64,000 bases of DNA, from the NCBI RefSeq assembly GCF_001625195.1, contig NC_054391.1, positions 8,818,552-8,882,551 on the forward strand, written 5' to 3'. Below the pieces are notes generated by a model. That model was given only the letters and a program-made list of their open reading frames with translations, had not been told where the DNA came from and did no database searches. Positions 20,540 to 30,854 of this stretch are shown piece by piece (the first letter of the stretch is position 1; every line of letters starts with the position of its first letter). Both the position numbers and the translations under genes were made by a program. Source of the DNA: Drechmeria coniospora. Taxonomy: Eukaryota; Ascomycota; Sordariomycetes; Hypocreales; Ophiocordycipitaceae.

Positions 20540-21320
20540 TCGTACCTGCCATTGGTACTTGGTAGCCATGTACTGAGTACATTTGCGGGATACTTGAAAC
20601 TGACATCTACTTGAAAAGTACTTTACAATGTACTTGGGGCCTAGTGCCATTGAACAAAGTGCTTGTGCTGTATAATGCTCATGTACCGTGCTCCGTACCC
20701 CCCCGTACTAAGTACTTATGCAAGTACCTCCGAACGCAGGCTGAAACTGACATTGTGTAGCATGGCCGTCCCTTTTACAGTACAGTATAGAGGGAGCCGC
20801 CTACGCTTCAGCCAATACATACAGCACTACCTTGGCTACGGAGTAAGTAGTGACAACTACTAGGTAGGTTGCAATACTACGTACTCCGTACTACCTACTC
20901 CGACCATCTAATCCGTACTACCTACTCTGTACCTGAACAGCAGTTGTACTTGCTACTTAAATGCAACTACGCCTAGGTGGTGAGTGCTTGTTACCTACTA
21001 GTAAGGTACCTAGTACTCAACTCGTACTACAACTACGAGTAATTACAGCACGAATACAGCATGGCGCCCATCAAGCCGACACACTCAATGAGGCGCCCGT
21101 TGTTTGTGTGGTTCAGCTGGGTGCGACATGCTCCAACACATGCAAGTTGTATCATTCGGTGCCTACTGCGCACAAGCAGTCGACGTCAGCAACTGTACTT
21201 GTACCATCCAGCACCTACTCAGCAGCAGATGACAAGTACCTGTAGGCACGATGCGTACATGACACGATACAATGGCACAGGTGACAAGTACGTGTACTCC
21301 GTGCCGTGGTTAAATGATGA
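20540..21320. repeat. GTAC/CGGAGTAC-rich island C
   Basis: Dense GTACTTGG, AAGTAC, TACTCCGTA, CTACCTACT and GTACTCCGT words, including several direct copies of a TCCGTACTACCTACTC-like word near 20890-20930. No gene is seen. Confidence 0.8.
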
Positions 21321-22015
21321 TACGGTGCGGTCACCTGGTGACATGTCCGTTACCTGTAGTTTAGCAGGCACTGGTTGGTTTTTCAGCCCAACCAACATGG
21401 TCGGCCAAAACCACCGCCTGATCAGATGTGCAAGTGCATGCACCGCAATTCTGTTGATTTGATGCCTATTTCCAAACAAGAAATGTAGCCTATTGTTTAG
21501 AGCTGCCGGCGAGGCGTCGACAGAGCCACCCTAATCCCACGGTGTCTCGGTGATGATTGCATGGTGTCCTGACCCAATTTGGCATGAGCGACATGAGGCA
21601 CCTCCACGCAGTGCTTACAGGGCAAGCTCCGTCCGTCCACCAACTTACCGATAGCAGCTGCACTACTCCGTATACTTACTTGCAATTCCCCAGAAGCTCG
21701 TCCATAAGGTGCAAGATCAACATCAACATCCCCGGTCAACGCCGTCCATCTGCACCATTAACGCTACCTAAGCCGATGTTCCAAATTTTTCTACATTATG
21801 CGGCAGTCGCAATGATTCTGCCGTAAAGTTGAGGCGAACTGTGGCAAGAAAATTGCCGTATTGCGGAGTGCTGCCATGGTGATGTGCAGGTCCCATTCAC
21901 TCCTTGCCGCTTAGTTGCTGCACATGCACTCTGCGCTCAAGGCAAGGCAAATACTTGCATTTCGGCAAGGCCAGGCGCTCGATTTGACAACATGATAATT
22001 TAAAGAGGGCCGCGC
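21321..22015. other. Intergenic, no gene seen
   Basis: No coding signature or clear repeat array between island C and the 20-bp minisatellite. Confidence 0.45.
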
Positions 22016-22335
22016 AGACAGTGCAGGCAGTGCACAAGCAGCGCAGGCAGTGCACAAGCAGCGCAGGCAGTGCACAAGCAGCGCAGGCAGTACACCAGCA
22101 GCGCAGGCAGTGCACAAGCAGCGCAGGCAGTACACCAGCAGCGCAGGCAGTGCACCAGCAGCGCAGGCAGTGCACAAGCAGCGCAGGCAGTGCACAGCAG
22201 TCCAGGCAGTGCACAGGCAGCACAGGCAGCACAGGCAGTAAAGGCAGCGCACGCAAACGCAGCGTACAATTAGCGCAGGCAGTAAAGACAGCGTGGGCGG
22301 TGCACAAGCAGCGCAGACAGTCAAGGCAGTTGTGC
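22016..22335. repeat. 20-bp minisatellite (CAGGCAGTGCA type)
   Basis: About nine successive 20-bp units of the form GCGCAGGCAGTGCACAAGCA (variants TACACCAGCA, TGCACCAGCA) occupy 22021-22200, then decay into shorter GCACAGGCA units and two or three distant copies up to about 22335. All six frames stay partly open because 20 is not a multiple of three and the unit has no stop; none looks like a gene. Confidence 0.95.
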
Positions 22336-23149
22336 ACCGTCTAGTATGGAGCAGGAATAGCTTGCTAAATTAGGTCATGATCATTTGTATTAAATAATAT
22401 TACAAGCAGTCTACCGAATTGGGTCATGACAACGTGGGATAATCGCCAAGATACCGTGGGATTACTTGGGGTGGCCCGAGACACTGTGGGTTTAGGCTGC
22501 CTCACCGTTGCATTGCCCCGGGAGCTATCGAACCAAATCTCGGGGCGACGATGCCAAGGCGGGTATCAATAGATAAACAAGTACATACTGGTTGTGCAGC
22601 ATCACCGAGTGCGAGTGCATGATGCTGGCGACCGTAGACGCACCCTGCCACCTTGTTCGCTTAAACACTTATTCCAGAGGCCTGGACTAGATTTTGGTTG
22701 CCGGGAGTGCATCGACAGGCGGCTGCAGAGACTTGCCTTTCGCTGCGCAGTGTGAAAATGCACGGTGTGAACCTTTCGTAGCACCACGCATCTCGGCCCA
22801 TCAACTGAATACATGCCGTCGCCCATCTACTGCAAGGGACCGGTAGTCATGCTGCATTGTGTTGTTCTCGCATCCTGGTAGAATGGGTCTTGGATTTGTA
22901 CATTAAGGATTCCTCTCTTCGAGCTGGCATGCTTGCGTACTACCCCGTCGATGCTCACTCCCGTGGCTCTGTCCTCTTTTCTCTCCAATTCATCGGCACA
23001 TGCAAAAGAAGGCGTTATTGCTGTCAGGCTGCCTCCTCAAACAGCTGCTGATTAGGTTCGATCGATCGTTAGCCTATCGGTCCTCTCTGCCCCGGCGGGC
23101 TCGGATGCACAAGAACGTACAAGTGTTGAAGCCATGGGTGCGCATACCC
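22336..23149. other. Intergenic, no gene seen
   Basis: AT-rich left part and a small inverted repeat at 22517-22548 (GCCCC...GGGGC arms). No coding signature. Confidence 0.45.
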
Positions 23150-23830
23150 TCGATAGTACGTCATACACCCACGGTAATGCTCCGTACTGACTGTTTGGAG
23201 TGCCTGCAAGTAATGTTAATCTTGTAGTTACTTACACCGACAGCACCGCCTCTCCATCTGGTTGGACATTCTGCTGCGCCACACTCTACCATCCTTCGCT
23301 ACACTTACTTTAGTACCTAAGTACAGTGCATGCTACGGGACACCGTCAGTGTATTCCTCCAGGCTACAGGTACGGTGAGCAAGTACCTATTTAGGTACCT
23401 GGTACCTAAGCATGGCAACGTCCATCTCGGTATCACCGCCCATTCCCGACCATCACTACTGATCCTCAACCATTACCGCCCATCCTCGACCATCACCGCC
23501 CATCACCGTCCATCCTCGACCATCACCGTCCATCCTCGACCATCACCGTCCATCCTCGACCATCGCCGCCCATCCTCGACCATCATCATCCTTCACCGTC
23601 CATCATTGTCGTGTTTATCCGTCCCCGAATCCCCGTGCATCCCGGTGCATCTCCACTATCTGTGCTCCGTACTTGCACTTGTTACTTGCAGCCGTGTTCA
23701 AGTATACTTGTTACTTGCAGTAGGTGTTCATGTACTGTACTTGGGTGTACCGAGAAATACACATACATGTACGCGTAATACTTGTACAATCAAGTACAGT
23801 ACTGTAATCCGGTGCATCCATAACCCGGTT
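23150..23830. repeat. GTAC-rich island D with embedded 20-bp minisatellite
   Basis: GTACCTAAGTAC, TTTAGGTACCTGGTACC and GTACTTGTTACTTGCAG words flank a minisatellite at about 23437-23600 made of 10/20-bp units (CATCACCGTCCATCCTCGAC), about seven to eight copies with variants. No gene is seen. Confidence 0.85.
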
Positions 23831-24228
23831 CAACGGTCCCGCACCGCCGCTGGTGACGACATGTGGACGCATCAGCCGACAAGCTTGCCGCCTTGGTGTG
23901 CTGTGGCGCAGTGCCCGTCACCATAATTCTTCGTTGTTGCCTGGTCGTGGACGCGGGCCGCGCAAGCCTACCTCGCGTCCAGGTACTGCAAGTTCATGCA
24001 CGTGCACGTCGACGAGCGCGCCGTCTTCACGCCGTGTTGGGGCGGCGATAAATAATGCAGCATCGACGTCGCCTCCCACGCCCGACATCGTTTCCATTGC
24101 CGCATCCCCCCCCCCCCCCCGCTCGCAATTCCCGTCGCCATGGGCTCGCTGTTCGTCGAACCCCTCCCCTCTCCTACGCCGTCCGTGTGGTCCCTGGTTT
24201 CGCTGCTGACCGACGCAGCAGCCGTGAG
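23831..24228. promoter_or_regulatory. 5' flank of the dynamin-like gene with poly-C run
   Basis: Holds a 15-nt poly-C run at 24106-24120, about 110 bp before the ATG. The open frame extends upstream of the ATG, but that part has the composition of a leader rather than of the protein. Confidence 0.5.
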
Positions 24229-26655
24229 ATGGACCCCTCCATCGAGTCCTCCCTCGACACCCAAGGCCTCGCCAACGAGCAGCGCGGCCTGTTGGACCTC
24301 ATCGATAAGCTGCAGTTCGCCCGGCTTGAAAATGTCAAGCTGCCCCAGATCGTCGTCGTCGGTGACCAGTCGGCCGGCAAGAGCTCCGTCCTCGAAGCCC
24401 TCACGGGAACGCCCTTCCCTCGAGATGCCGGCGCCTGCACCCGGTTCGCGACGGAGATTCGCATGCGGCGGGCCCAGCAGACGACGCTCAAGGTGTCCAT
24501 CATCCCCGACAAGAGCCGTCCGTGGAACGACCAGGCCAAGCTGCTGCAGTACGGCGCCAGCCTCACCGGCGACGTCTCCTTCCAGACCATGATGAGGGAC
24601 GCGACCGAGCTCATCGCCCCCCGCCACCTTCCCGGCCGCTTCGCCGCCCGCGACATTCTCGTCGTCGAGAAGAGCGGGCCGGACATGCCGCTCCTCACCC
24701 TCGTCGACCTCCCGGGCCTCGTCCGGGTGGCGAACCGCGACCAGTCCGAGGCCGACATCCAAACCATCGACGCCCTCTCGGAGCGCTACATGAGGAGCTC
24801 CCGGACCATCATCCTCGCCGTCGTCGGCGGCAACAACGACTACGTCCAAGCCCCCATCCTGAAAAAGGCCCGCCGCTTCGACCCCAAGGGATCGCGCACC
24901 ATCGGCGTCCTCACCAAGCCCGACATGACGGAGCGCATCGGCCTCGAGGCCAAGTTCATCGACCTCGTCATGAACAAGGACAAGGAGAACAGCTGCAAGC
25001 TCGGCTGGTACGTCCTCCTGAACCCCGGTCCCGGCGAGCGCTGGCTCGCCGACGAGGACCGCGCCCGGCACGAGGCCGACTTCTTCACCCGCGGCCGCTG
25101 GTCCGATCTGCCCCCCCAGATGTGGGGCGTGGCCGCTCTCCGCCAGAAGCTGAGCGCGCAGCTCCAGAGGCACATCGGCAAGCACGTCAGGACGCTGCGG
25201 CGCCAGATCCAGCAGGCCCACGAGACGTGCGAGGCCCAGCTCCGGGCCATGGGCGCCGCCAAGGACACCATCGAGGAGATGCGCTTTCAGATGGGCGAGC
25301 TCTTCACGAGCTCCAACAACCTCGTCACGCCGGCCGTCAACGGCAACTACAAGAACCCCTTTGGCGAGCGCTTCTTCGCCCGCCAAGGCACTCCCCAGGG
25401 CACGCCCCCGCAGAAGCTGCGAGCCCGCGTCCGCGAGGAGACCGAGCGCTTCTCCCGCCTCTTCCGCCAGCAAGGTCGCAGGGTCAACTTTGCCGCCGCC
25501 TCCGCCGGTGCCGGTCCGAGCCACTCGGCCGCCGGCCCCGCCGGTTCCCAGGCTGGCCAGTCCAAGCAGGACTTTGCTCGGCACGAGGTTGAGCCGCTCC
25601 TGCGTCAGATCCGCGGCAACGAGCTGCCCCTGGACTCGAACCCGCGCGCGCCCTACATCCTCTTCCAGGACTACTCTCGGAACTGGCCCACGCTGGCCCG
25701 CGAGTACAAGGACAACCTCGGCGTCATCTGCGTCGAGTTCCTCGGCGAGGTCATCGACCACGTGTGGCCCCTGCGCATGCGCGATCCCCTCCGGTACCAT
25801 TTCCTCGACGTCAAGATGCGCGAGCTCATGGAGAGCGCCGGCAAGGAGCTCGCCCGGCTGACGGACGACATGGAGCTCGAGATTCAACCCTACGATCCCG
25901 AGTACGAGGAACGATTGATTCGCTGGCGCGCCGACGCGACGGAGAACGGCGGCACCTACACGGAAGCCGAGGAAGTCCTCGAGAAGATGCTCATCTACTA
26001 CGACCTCACGGCGCGCATCTTCACGAGGAACGTCATCACCCAGGTCGTCGAGCGTCACCTGCTGCTCGGCATGCTCCGCCTCTTCAACCCCATCGAGATT
26101 CTTCGCATGGCCGATGGCACCATCGAGTCCATCTCGGCCGAGAACAAGGAGATGCGCGATCGTCGCCTGGCGCTCAAGAAGCAGATGGCAGCCATCGAAG
26201 AGGCCAAGAGCATCTGTGCCGGCTTAGCCATGCGCAGCGATCTGCGTTCCCATGACGACGATTCGGACGAGGATGTGGACACGGACGGCGGCGAGGAGAT
26301 GACGACGACGAATACGCCTATCCACACCCCGCTTGCGCCGGTGCCTGTTTCAAACCCGTATCAACCGGAACGCCTCGAGCCAAAAGAGTCGCATCGCGTG
26401 GATGTGAACTACCAGGTGCCTCGCAAATGGGACTCGACCCACGATGCCTACGACGCAGGTTCACGTGATGGGCCGCCCATTCAGCCGCCCCCACCACCGC
26501 CTCGTCCCCAGAAGGTCGATATTGACAATGCCGAACGGCAATACAGAGCCGAGGGCGGCTACAGGACGGAGAGAACGGAGGGCAGCCTTCCGAACCAGAA
26601 ACATACCACCCGGCAGAAGCTGGCCTCTGCTATGAGACTTGGATCCCAGGTCTGA
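24229..26655 (+). CDS. Dynamin/Mx-like large GTPase
   Basis: 808 aa without introns from the ATG at 24229 (MDPSIESSLDTQGLANEQRG). Complete dynamin-family GTPase domain: G1 LPQIVVVGDQSAGKSS (residues about 38-53), the conserved CTRFATEIRMRR switch region (G2), G3 DLPGLVR (160-166), G4 TKPD (229-232). The middle/stalk region follows (about 300-640, with YILFQDYSRNWPTLAREY), and a GED-like segment at about 590-690 (EVLEKMLIYYDLTARIFTRN, VVERHLLLGMLRLFNP). The last ~110 residues are disordered: acidic DDDSDED, then Pro-rich QPPPPPPRPQK. Fungi have several such Mx-like paralogues distinct from Vps1 and Dnm1; no PH domain is present. Its membrane target is unknown. A relic of a similar P-loop sequence lies 180 bp downstream. 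Confidence 0.95.
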   Translation: MDPSIESSLDTQGLANEQRGLLDLIDKLQFARLENVKLPQIVVVGDQSAGKSSVLEALTGTPFPRDAGACTRFATEIRMRRAQQTTLKVSIIPDKSRPWNDQAKLLQYGASLTGDVSFQTMMRDATELIAPRHLPGRFAARDILVVEKSGPDMPLLTLVDLPGLVRVANRDQSEADIQTIDALSERYMRSSRTIILAVVGGNNDYVQAPILKKARRFDPKGSRTIGVLTKPDMTERIGLEAKFIDLVMNKDKENSCKLGWYVLLNPGPGERWLADEDRARHEADFFTRGRWSDLPPQMWGVAALRQKLSAQLQRHIGKHVRTLRRQIQQAHETCEAQLRAMGAAKDTIEEMRFQMGELFTSSNNLVTPAVNGNYKNPFGERFFARQGTPQGTPPQKLRARVREETERFSRLFRQQGRRVNFAAASAGAGPSHSAAGPAGSQAGQSKQDFARHEVEPLLRQIRGNELPLDSNPRAPYILFQDYSRNWPTLAREYKDNLGVICVEFLGEVIDHVWPLRMRDPLRYHFLDVKMRELMESAGKELARLTDDMELEIQPYDPEYEERLIRWRADATENGGTYTEAEEVLEKMLIYYDLTARIFTRNVITQVVERHLLLGMLRLFNPIEILRMADGTIESISAENKEMRDRRLALKKQMAAIEEAKSICAGLAMRSDLRSHDDDSDEDVDTDGGEEMTTTNTPIHTPLAPVPVSNPYQPERLEPKESHRVDVNYQVPRKWDSTHDAYDAGSRDGPPIQPPPPPPRPQKVDIDNAERQYRAEGGYRTERTEGSLPNQKHTTRQKLASAMRLGSQV

Positions 26656-26835
26656 TGGCATTGCAGCATCACGAGCAAGGGACGTTCATCTCGTCCCCTT
26701 GGGAGCGCCTAAAGCTAGCTCCGGCAGCGGGCTCCGATAGCTGGCTCTTGCGGCGGCGGCGGGTTGCTGCGGCGACTTGGCTACTCTGCTCACCGACGAC
26801 AACGATCCGGGGCAGCTCCATAACGATCCAGGACG

Positions 26836-26955
26836 AAGCTGCCCCAGATCGTCGTCGTTGGGAACCAGTCAGCCGGCAAAAGCTCCGTTCTCGGAACCCT
26901 GACTGGTAGCCGCTTCCCTTGCTGGTGCCTTTACTCGGTTTGCGACCGGCCTTGT
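26836..26955 (+). pseudogene. Relic of a dynamin-like P-loop region
   Basis: 23 bases at 26836-26858 equal 24337-24359 of the dynamin gene, and about 100 more remain alignable. Conceptually it reads LPQIVVVGNQSAGKSSVLGT then LTGSRFP, after which a frameshift breaks the frame, while the DNA still matches the switch-I coding segment (GGTGCCT...ACTCGGTTTGCGACC). It has Asn where the intact gene has Asp in the P-loop, a residue common in other fungal dynamin-like paralogues. Hence it is either a local duplication or the remnant of a tandem paralogue. Nothing before or after it continues the protein. Confidence 0.85.
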
Positions 26956-27088
26956 CTGCCTGTCTGTGACCACCATTTATGAAGGCGGAATTTCTTGTCC
27001 TGCCAGAAACGGGAGAGCTACGGTGACGATATGTAGCTAGCAATCCACCGGCTGCGAAAACGAAGGCGATGGTTGAGTGATTTAGTCC

Positions 27089-27281
27089 CTAGAGAGCCCT
27101 CCCTCAACTTCGGAACAGAGTGCAATACTTACCTCGAGTCGGGATCCAACAAAAGAAGCAGCGCTCTCCTACTCGGAGTTTTGCACTAGAGAGCCCTCTA
27201 CTTTGGAACAGAGTGCAATACCTCGAGACGGAGTGCAACATCGGAGTGCAACAGAAGAAGCAGCGCTCTCCTACTCGGAGT
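27089..27281. repeat. Tandem duplication of a ~92-bp unit
   Basis: Units 27089-27180 and 27186-27281 share CTAGAGAGCCCT, GGAACAGAGTGCAATAC, CCTCGAG and AGAAGCAGCGCTCTCCTACT in order, with a few substitutions and small insertions. Non-coding. A third, partial trace is not seen. Confidence 0.9.
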
Positions 27282-27666
27282 TGAATCGATACGTGCCTAC
27301 GGGGTACAGTAATATTTACGTAGACTTGTATAACTCTCCTGCTTTGTTGCATGTGAACCCCCCTTTGTGCATGTGCATGTAAGCACAAGCATCACAAGTA
27401 ATTCTCTGTCCTCGGTAAGTGCATATCAGATCTGATCTGATCTGGGCACCATGTTCAGACAGGCTTGGAAAGCCACATCCCGATGATTAGCCGCGGCGCT
27501 GCATCCTACTCTGAATCCACTCCGTTGTCTCACACAATGGCGCGCTAGAAATACACACACTCCGAGCTCGCTCTCGTTCAAGCGCCAAGCCCGATGCTTC
27601 ATACCGTGCTCCGTGCCGTACTTGCGTCACATCGCGCCGCGCGCCCGTACCGACACGTCGGTCGTC
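27282..27666. other. 5' flank of the FAR1-type gene
   Basis: Contains a small GATCT repeat near 27427-27443 (AGATCTGATCTGATCTG). No TATA box is evident. Confidence 0.45.
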
Positions 27667-28851
27667 ATGTTCGGCATCCTCGAGGCCGTCACGGTGCCCA
27701 CGGAGGGTGTCTATTCAACCCTTGACGATTTGATGCAAGAGCTCAGCAACCGGACGCAAAGGGAAGGCTACAAGGTCGTCAAGGCAAGGTCGCATCGGGG
27801 CCGACCCGGAGCGCCAACCATGCGTGTCGACCTCTGCTGCGAGCGCGGCGGGCGCCCCTACAGGTGTTCGGCAACAAAGCACAAGACGTCGACGAAGAAG
27901 ACGGACTGTCCGTGGAAAGCCAAGGCGGTCGACCGCAAGATGGTTGGCGGCTGGGTCTTGACCATCATCTGCGATCAGCACAATCACGAACCGGGAACGC
28001 CAGAGCCGGCGACGCCGTCAGATGCCACCGGCGTCGACGACGAGTTGGAGGACGAAGGCGAGCCCTGCCGGACACGGACCGATCTGGGAAGGAAACCCGC
28101 TGACCGAATCGCAGACGGCCCTCCGCCGGACGCCGAAAGCCAGGCGGCGCTGCAGGTGGCCGGAGTCTCCGATGCTGTCCTTCGACTCAGCGGCGATACC
28201 TTTCATCGATTCAAGAACGAATATCGCAAGATGTCTCAGCCGGAACGCATGGGCATTCTTGCCCAGATGCAGCTCCGCATCGCCGCCATTTACGCCATCC
28301 AGAACGAGGAGGTGCAGCGGCAGAGGAGACAGGATGCCCAGGAAAAGCGGCACCAGGACGTCGACGGGAGCCGCACGAGGCTCGAGGGCGAGGGAGGCAA
28401 ACACTCGAACCATCGGCGAGGCGCTCCGCGAGTCCCGCACCCGGGAAACCCTGCAGTGTTTCCGCATGGTTCCGTTCCCTACCAAGAACCGCGGCAGGGG
28501 CAGGAAGACGCCTTCACACAGCAGCTGGCGGCCCATCAGCAGCCGGAGCAGCAAGGCGGCCCGCACGAGTACGCGACGCTTGCTCATGCGCCGGCCCTGG
28601 CCGAGATGCAGTTTCAACCTCTGGCGCCGGTGACCGCCTCTGGTGAGAAACGCACGCTGCCCTCCTACCCGCTGTTCCCCGGGCCTCCGAAGAGACTACG
28701 CGGCAGCAGGCAGTCGCAAGGCCGCCGAACAAATTCACAGCAGCCTCCTCGAGACTCTCAGCGGCCCAATGCCCCGGCGGGCCGACAGCCATCGCCGCCG
28801 ATGGCTCTGGCCAATCCCCAGCAGTCACCGACTGCAGAACCCAACCCGTAG
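27667..28851 (+). CDS. FAR1-type DNA-binding domain protein (putative transcription factor)
   Basis: 394 aa from the ATG at 27667; the frame opens upstream only from non-ATG codons. Residues about 1-110 form a FAR1/WRKY-GCM-like zinc domain: VYSTLDDLMQELSNRTQREGY, VDLCCERGGRPYRC, TKKTDCPWKAKAVDRK and GWVLTIICDQHNHEP, where the CCx...C...HxH residues would bind zinc. In fungi this domain occurs in many single-domain regulators and in Mutator-like transposases; no transposase core is present here. A coiled, Arg/Gln-rich segment (residues about 175-245: FHRFKNEYRKMSQPERMGI onward) and a long Gln/Pro-rich disordered C-terminus follow. Probably a nuclear regulator; targets unknown. Confidence 0.8.
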   Translation: MFGILEAVTVPTEGVYSTLDDLMQELSNRTQREGYKVVKARSHRGRPGAPTMRVDLCCERGGRPYRCSATKHKTSTKKTDCPWKAKAVDRKMVGGWVLTIICDQHNHEPGTPEPATPSDATGVDDELEDEGEPCRTRTDLGRKPADRIADGPPPDAESQAALQVAGVSDAVLRLSGDTFHRFKNEYRKMSQPERMGILAQMQLRIAAIYAIQNEEVQRQRRQDAQEKRHQDVDGSRTRLEGEGGKHSNHRRGAPRVPHPGNPAVFPHGSVPYQEPRQGQEDAFTQQLAAHQQPEQQGGPHEYATLAHAPALAEMQFQPLAPVTASGEKRTLPSYPLFPGPPKRLRGSRQSQGRRTNSQQPPRDSQRPNAPAGRQPSPPMALANPQQSPTAEPNP

Positions 28852-29186
28852 CGTCATTTCGCTACTCACGCCGATGCACGAAATTTACGGCCTTTTTTTC
28901 TTTGAATTTTCCAAGAATAATCTCGAATGACGGCGTAATCGGGCGCTTCAGAGTGCAGCCGTGCGTGTGCAACAGCCTCGTGCAGCAGTCCACTAGATGA
29001 CGACAGTTATGTGGGGTTCATTTGATCGATGGGCATTAGTGCCTCGTGCCTTGCTTCACCGCCCAAATTTTCTAGATTTTTGCCGCTCCACCATGAATCG
29101 GCTCTCTCATCGTCATCAAGAGTTGCACGAGTTTGCCGGAGCTGTGCAGACAGCAATCCGGTTGCAAACATTTTTCCGTCCCCAAG
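28852..29186. promoter_or_regulatory. 5' flank of RSA4/NLE1
   Basis: 335 bp between the FAR1-type gene and the RSA4 start. AT-richer, no TATA box seen, no gene. Confidence 0.45.
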
Positions 29187-30854
29187 ATGGCGACAGTGAT
29201 ACCCCCTCCGTCCAAACGGCAGAAGCGCGAGGTGCTGGAGAGAAGCCGAATCCAGCAGGATGTGACGGCCGCGACGGGTCCAGCAGGCTCCTTCAAGGCC
29301 CGTTTCCTCGACGGCGACGGCAAGCAAGCCTGCGACGTTATCGAAGTTCCCCTCGCCGATGCGTCGGAGAAGAATCTCTCGCTGCTTCTGAACACGCTGC
29401 TTGCGAGGGCACGTCTCGCACCCCGTCGCCACCGTGGGCCACTGCTGACCGTTGTCCGCAGGAAAAGGAAGATTTCCTCCCCTATCGATTCCGAATCCAC
29501 ATCCCCGACACGGACATCATCGTGGACCAATTCCCCACCGATCTGCTCCAGCTCTTGCGCAGCCATGGGATCGAAAACCCGTTCGAGACGACGGTGACGC
29601 TCACGGCCGAGCCCCAGGCCGTCTTCAAGGTTCAAGCCGTCACCCGAATGTCGCACAGGATACCGGGGCACGGAGAGGCCATCCTCGCGGCGCAGTTTAG
29701 CCCCGCGACCAGCTCGATACTGGCCACCGGCTCGGGAGACAAGACGGCCCGCATCTGGGACACGGAAACCGGCACGCCCAAGTACACCCTCGGCGGCCAC
29801 ACCGGCTGGGTTCTGTGCGTCGCCTTTTCCCCCGATGGCAAGAGGCTCGCGACCGGCAGCATGGACAAGACGGTCCGGCTCTGGGACCCGCACACCGGAA
29901 AGCTCATGGGATCGGGTCCCCTGACCGGACATGCAAAGTGGATCACGAGCATTGCCTGGGAGCCCTACCATCTGTGGAGGGACGGGACCCCGCGGCTCGC
30001 CAGCGCCAGCAAGGACGGGACCGTACGGGTCTGGGTGGCCAACACGGGCAAGACGGAGCACGTCCTGTCGGGGCACAAGAGCTCCGTCAGCTGCGTTCGC
30101 TGGGGTGGCACGGGATGCATCTACACCGGCAGCCATGACAAGATGGTGCGGGTTTGGAACGCCGAGAAGGGCACCCTGATGCACACCCTGTCGTCGCATG
30201 CTCATTGGATCAACCATTTGGCCTTGTCCACCGACTTTGCCCTGCGCACCGCCTTCTTCGACCACGAGCCGATACCGTCGACGGAGGAAGGCAAGCGAGC
30301 CAAGGCCAAGGCGCGCTTCGAAAAGGCGGCCAAGATTCAGGGCAAGGTTTCCGAGCGATTGGTTTCCGCAAGCGACGACTTCACCATGTACCTGTGGGAG
30401 CCATCGCAAGGGACGAAGCCCGTCGCCCGCATGGTTGGCCACCAGAAGCAAATCAACCACGTCACCTTTTCACCGGACAGCACCCTCATCGCCAGCGCAG
30501 GTTGGGACAACCACACAAAGCTCTGGAGTGCAAGGTACGACGGAGAGGCAACCCAATGCGGCAAGTGTCAAGAAGAATCAGCTGACAGATGATCCGAACA
30601 GGGACGGTAAATTCATCAACACCCTTCGTGGCCACGTCGCGACCGTCTACCAGTGCGCCTTCTCGGCCGACTCTCGCCTGCTGGTGACTGCTTCCAAGGA
30701 CACGACGCTCAAGGTCTGGTCGATGGCCACCCACAAGCTCGCCGTTGACCTCCCAGGGCACAGCGACGAGGCCTGGGCAGTAGATTGGGCGCCCGACGGG
30801 AAGCGAGTAGGCAGCGGCGGGAAAGACAAAGCGGTGCGCCTGTGGCAGAACTAG
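29187..30854 (+). CDS. RSA4: Ribosome assembly factor Rsa4/Notchless (NLE domain, WD40)
   Basis: Three exons, 29187-29408, 29462-30534 and 30602-30854, giving 515 aa, the same length as yeast Rsa4. Intron 2 (67 nt) is GT-AG; the only phase-correct junction found for intron 1 (53 nt, 29409-29461) is a GC-AG intron (AGG|GCACGT ... GTCCGCAG) with a good CTGAC branch site. The NLE (MIDAS-interacting UBL-like) domain lies at about residues 30-105 (SFKARFLDG, VDQFPTDLLQLLRSHG), followed by eight WD40 repeats forming the beta-propeller (e.g. GSGDKTARIWD, GSMDKTVRLWD, SASKDGTVRVW, SASDDFTMYLWEP, SAGWDNHTKLW, GSGGKDKAVRLWQN at the very end). In the nucleolus the protein binds the Rea1/Midasin AAA ATPase during 60S maturation. 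Confidence 0.96.

Noticed and set aside
22021..22344. Repeat protein (QAVHKQRRQCTSSAGS-type) from the 20-bp minisatellite
   Set aside because: All frames of both strands are open equally because the unit lacks stops; no start context, domain or flanking coding sequence.
22517..22548. Possible tRNA B-box (GGTTCGAT on the minus strand) with GCCCC/GGGGC stem
   Set aside because: No acceptor stem, anticodon arm or A-box can be fitted around it; only a short imperfect hairpin remains.
23437..23600. Coding repeat (HRPSSTITVH-type) in the 23.4-kb minisatellite
   Set aside because: 20-bp period destroys any constant reading frame; no other coding evidence.
23968..26058. 696-aa open frame antisense to the dynamin-like gene
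   Set aside because: It mirrors codon bias of the real gene (GC-rich third positions leave the antisense frame free of stops) and its translation is a Leu/Val/Asp/Glu/Gly-rich shadow without motifs.
27667..28851. FAR1-domain gene as part of a Mutator-like transposon
   Set aside because: No MULE transposase core and no terminal inverted repeats found around it.
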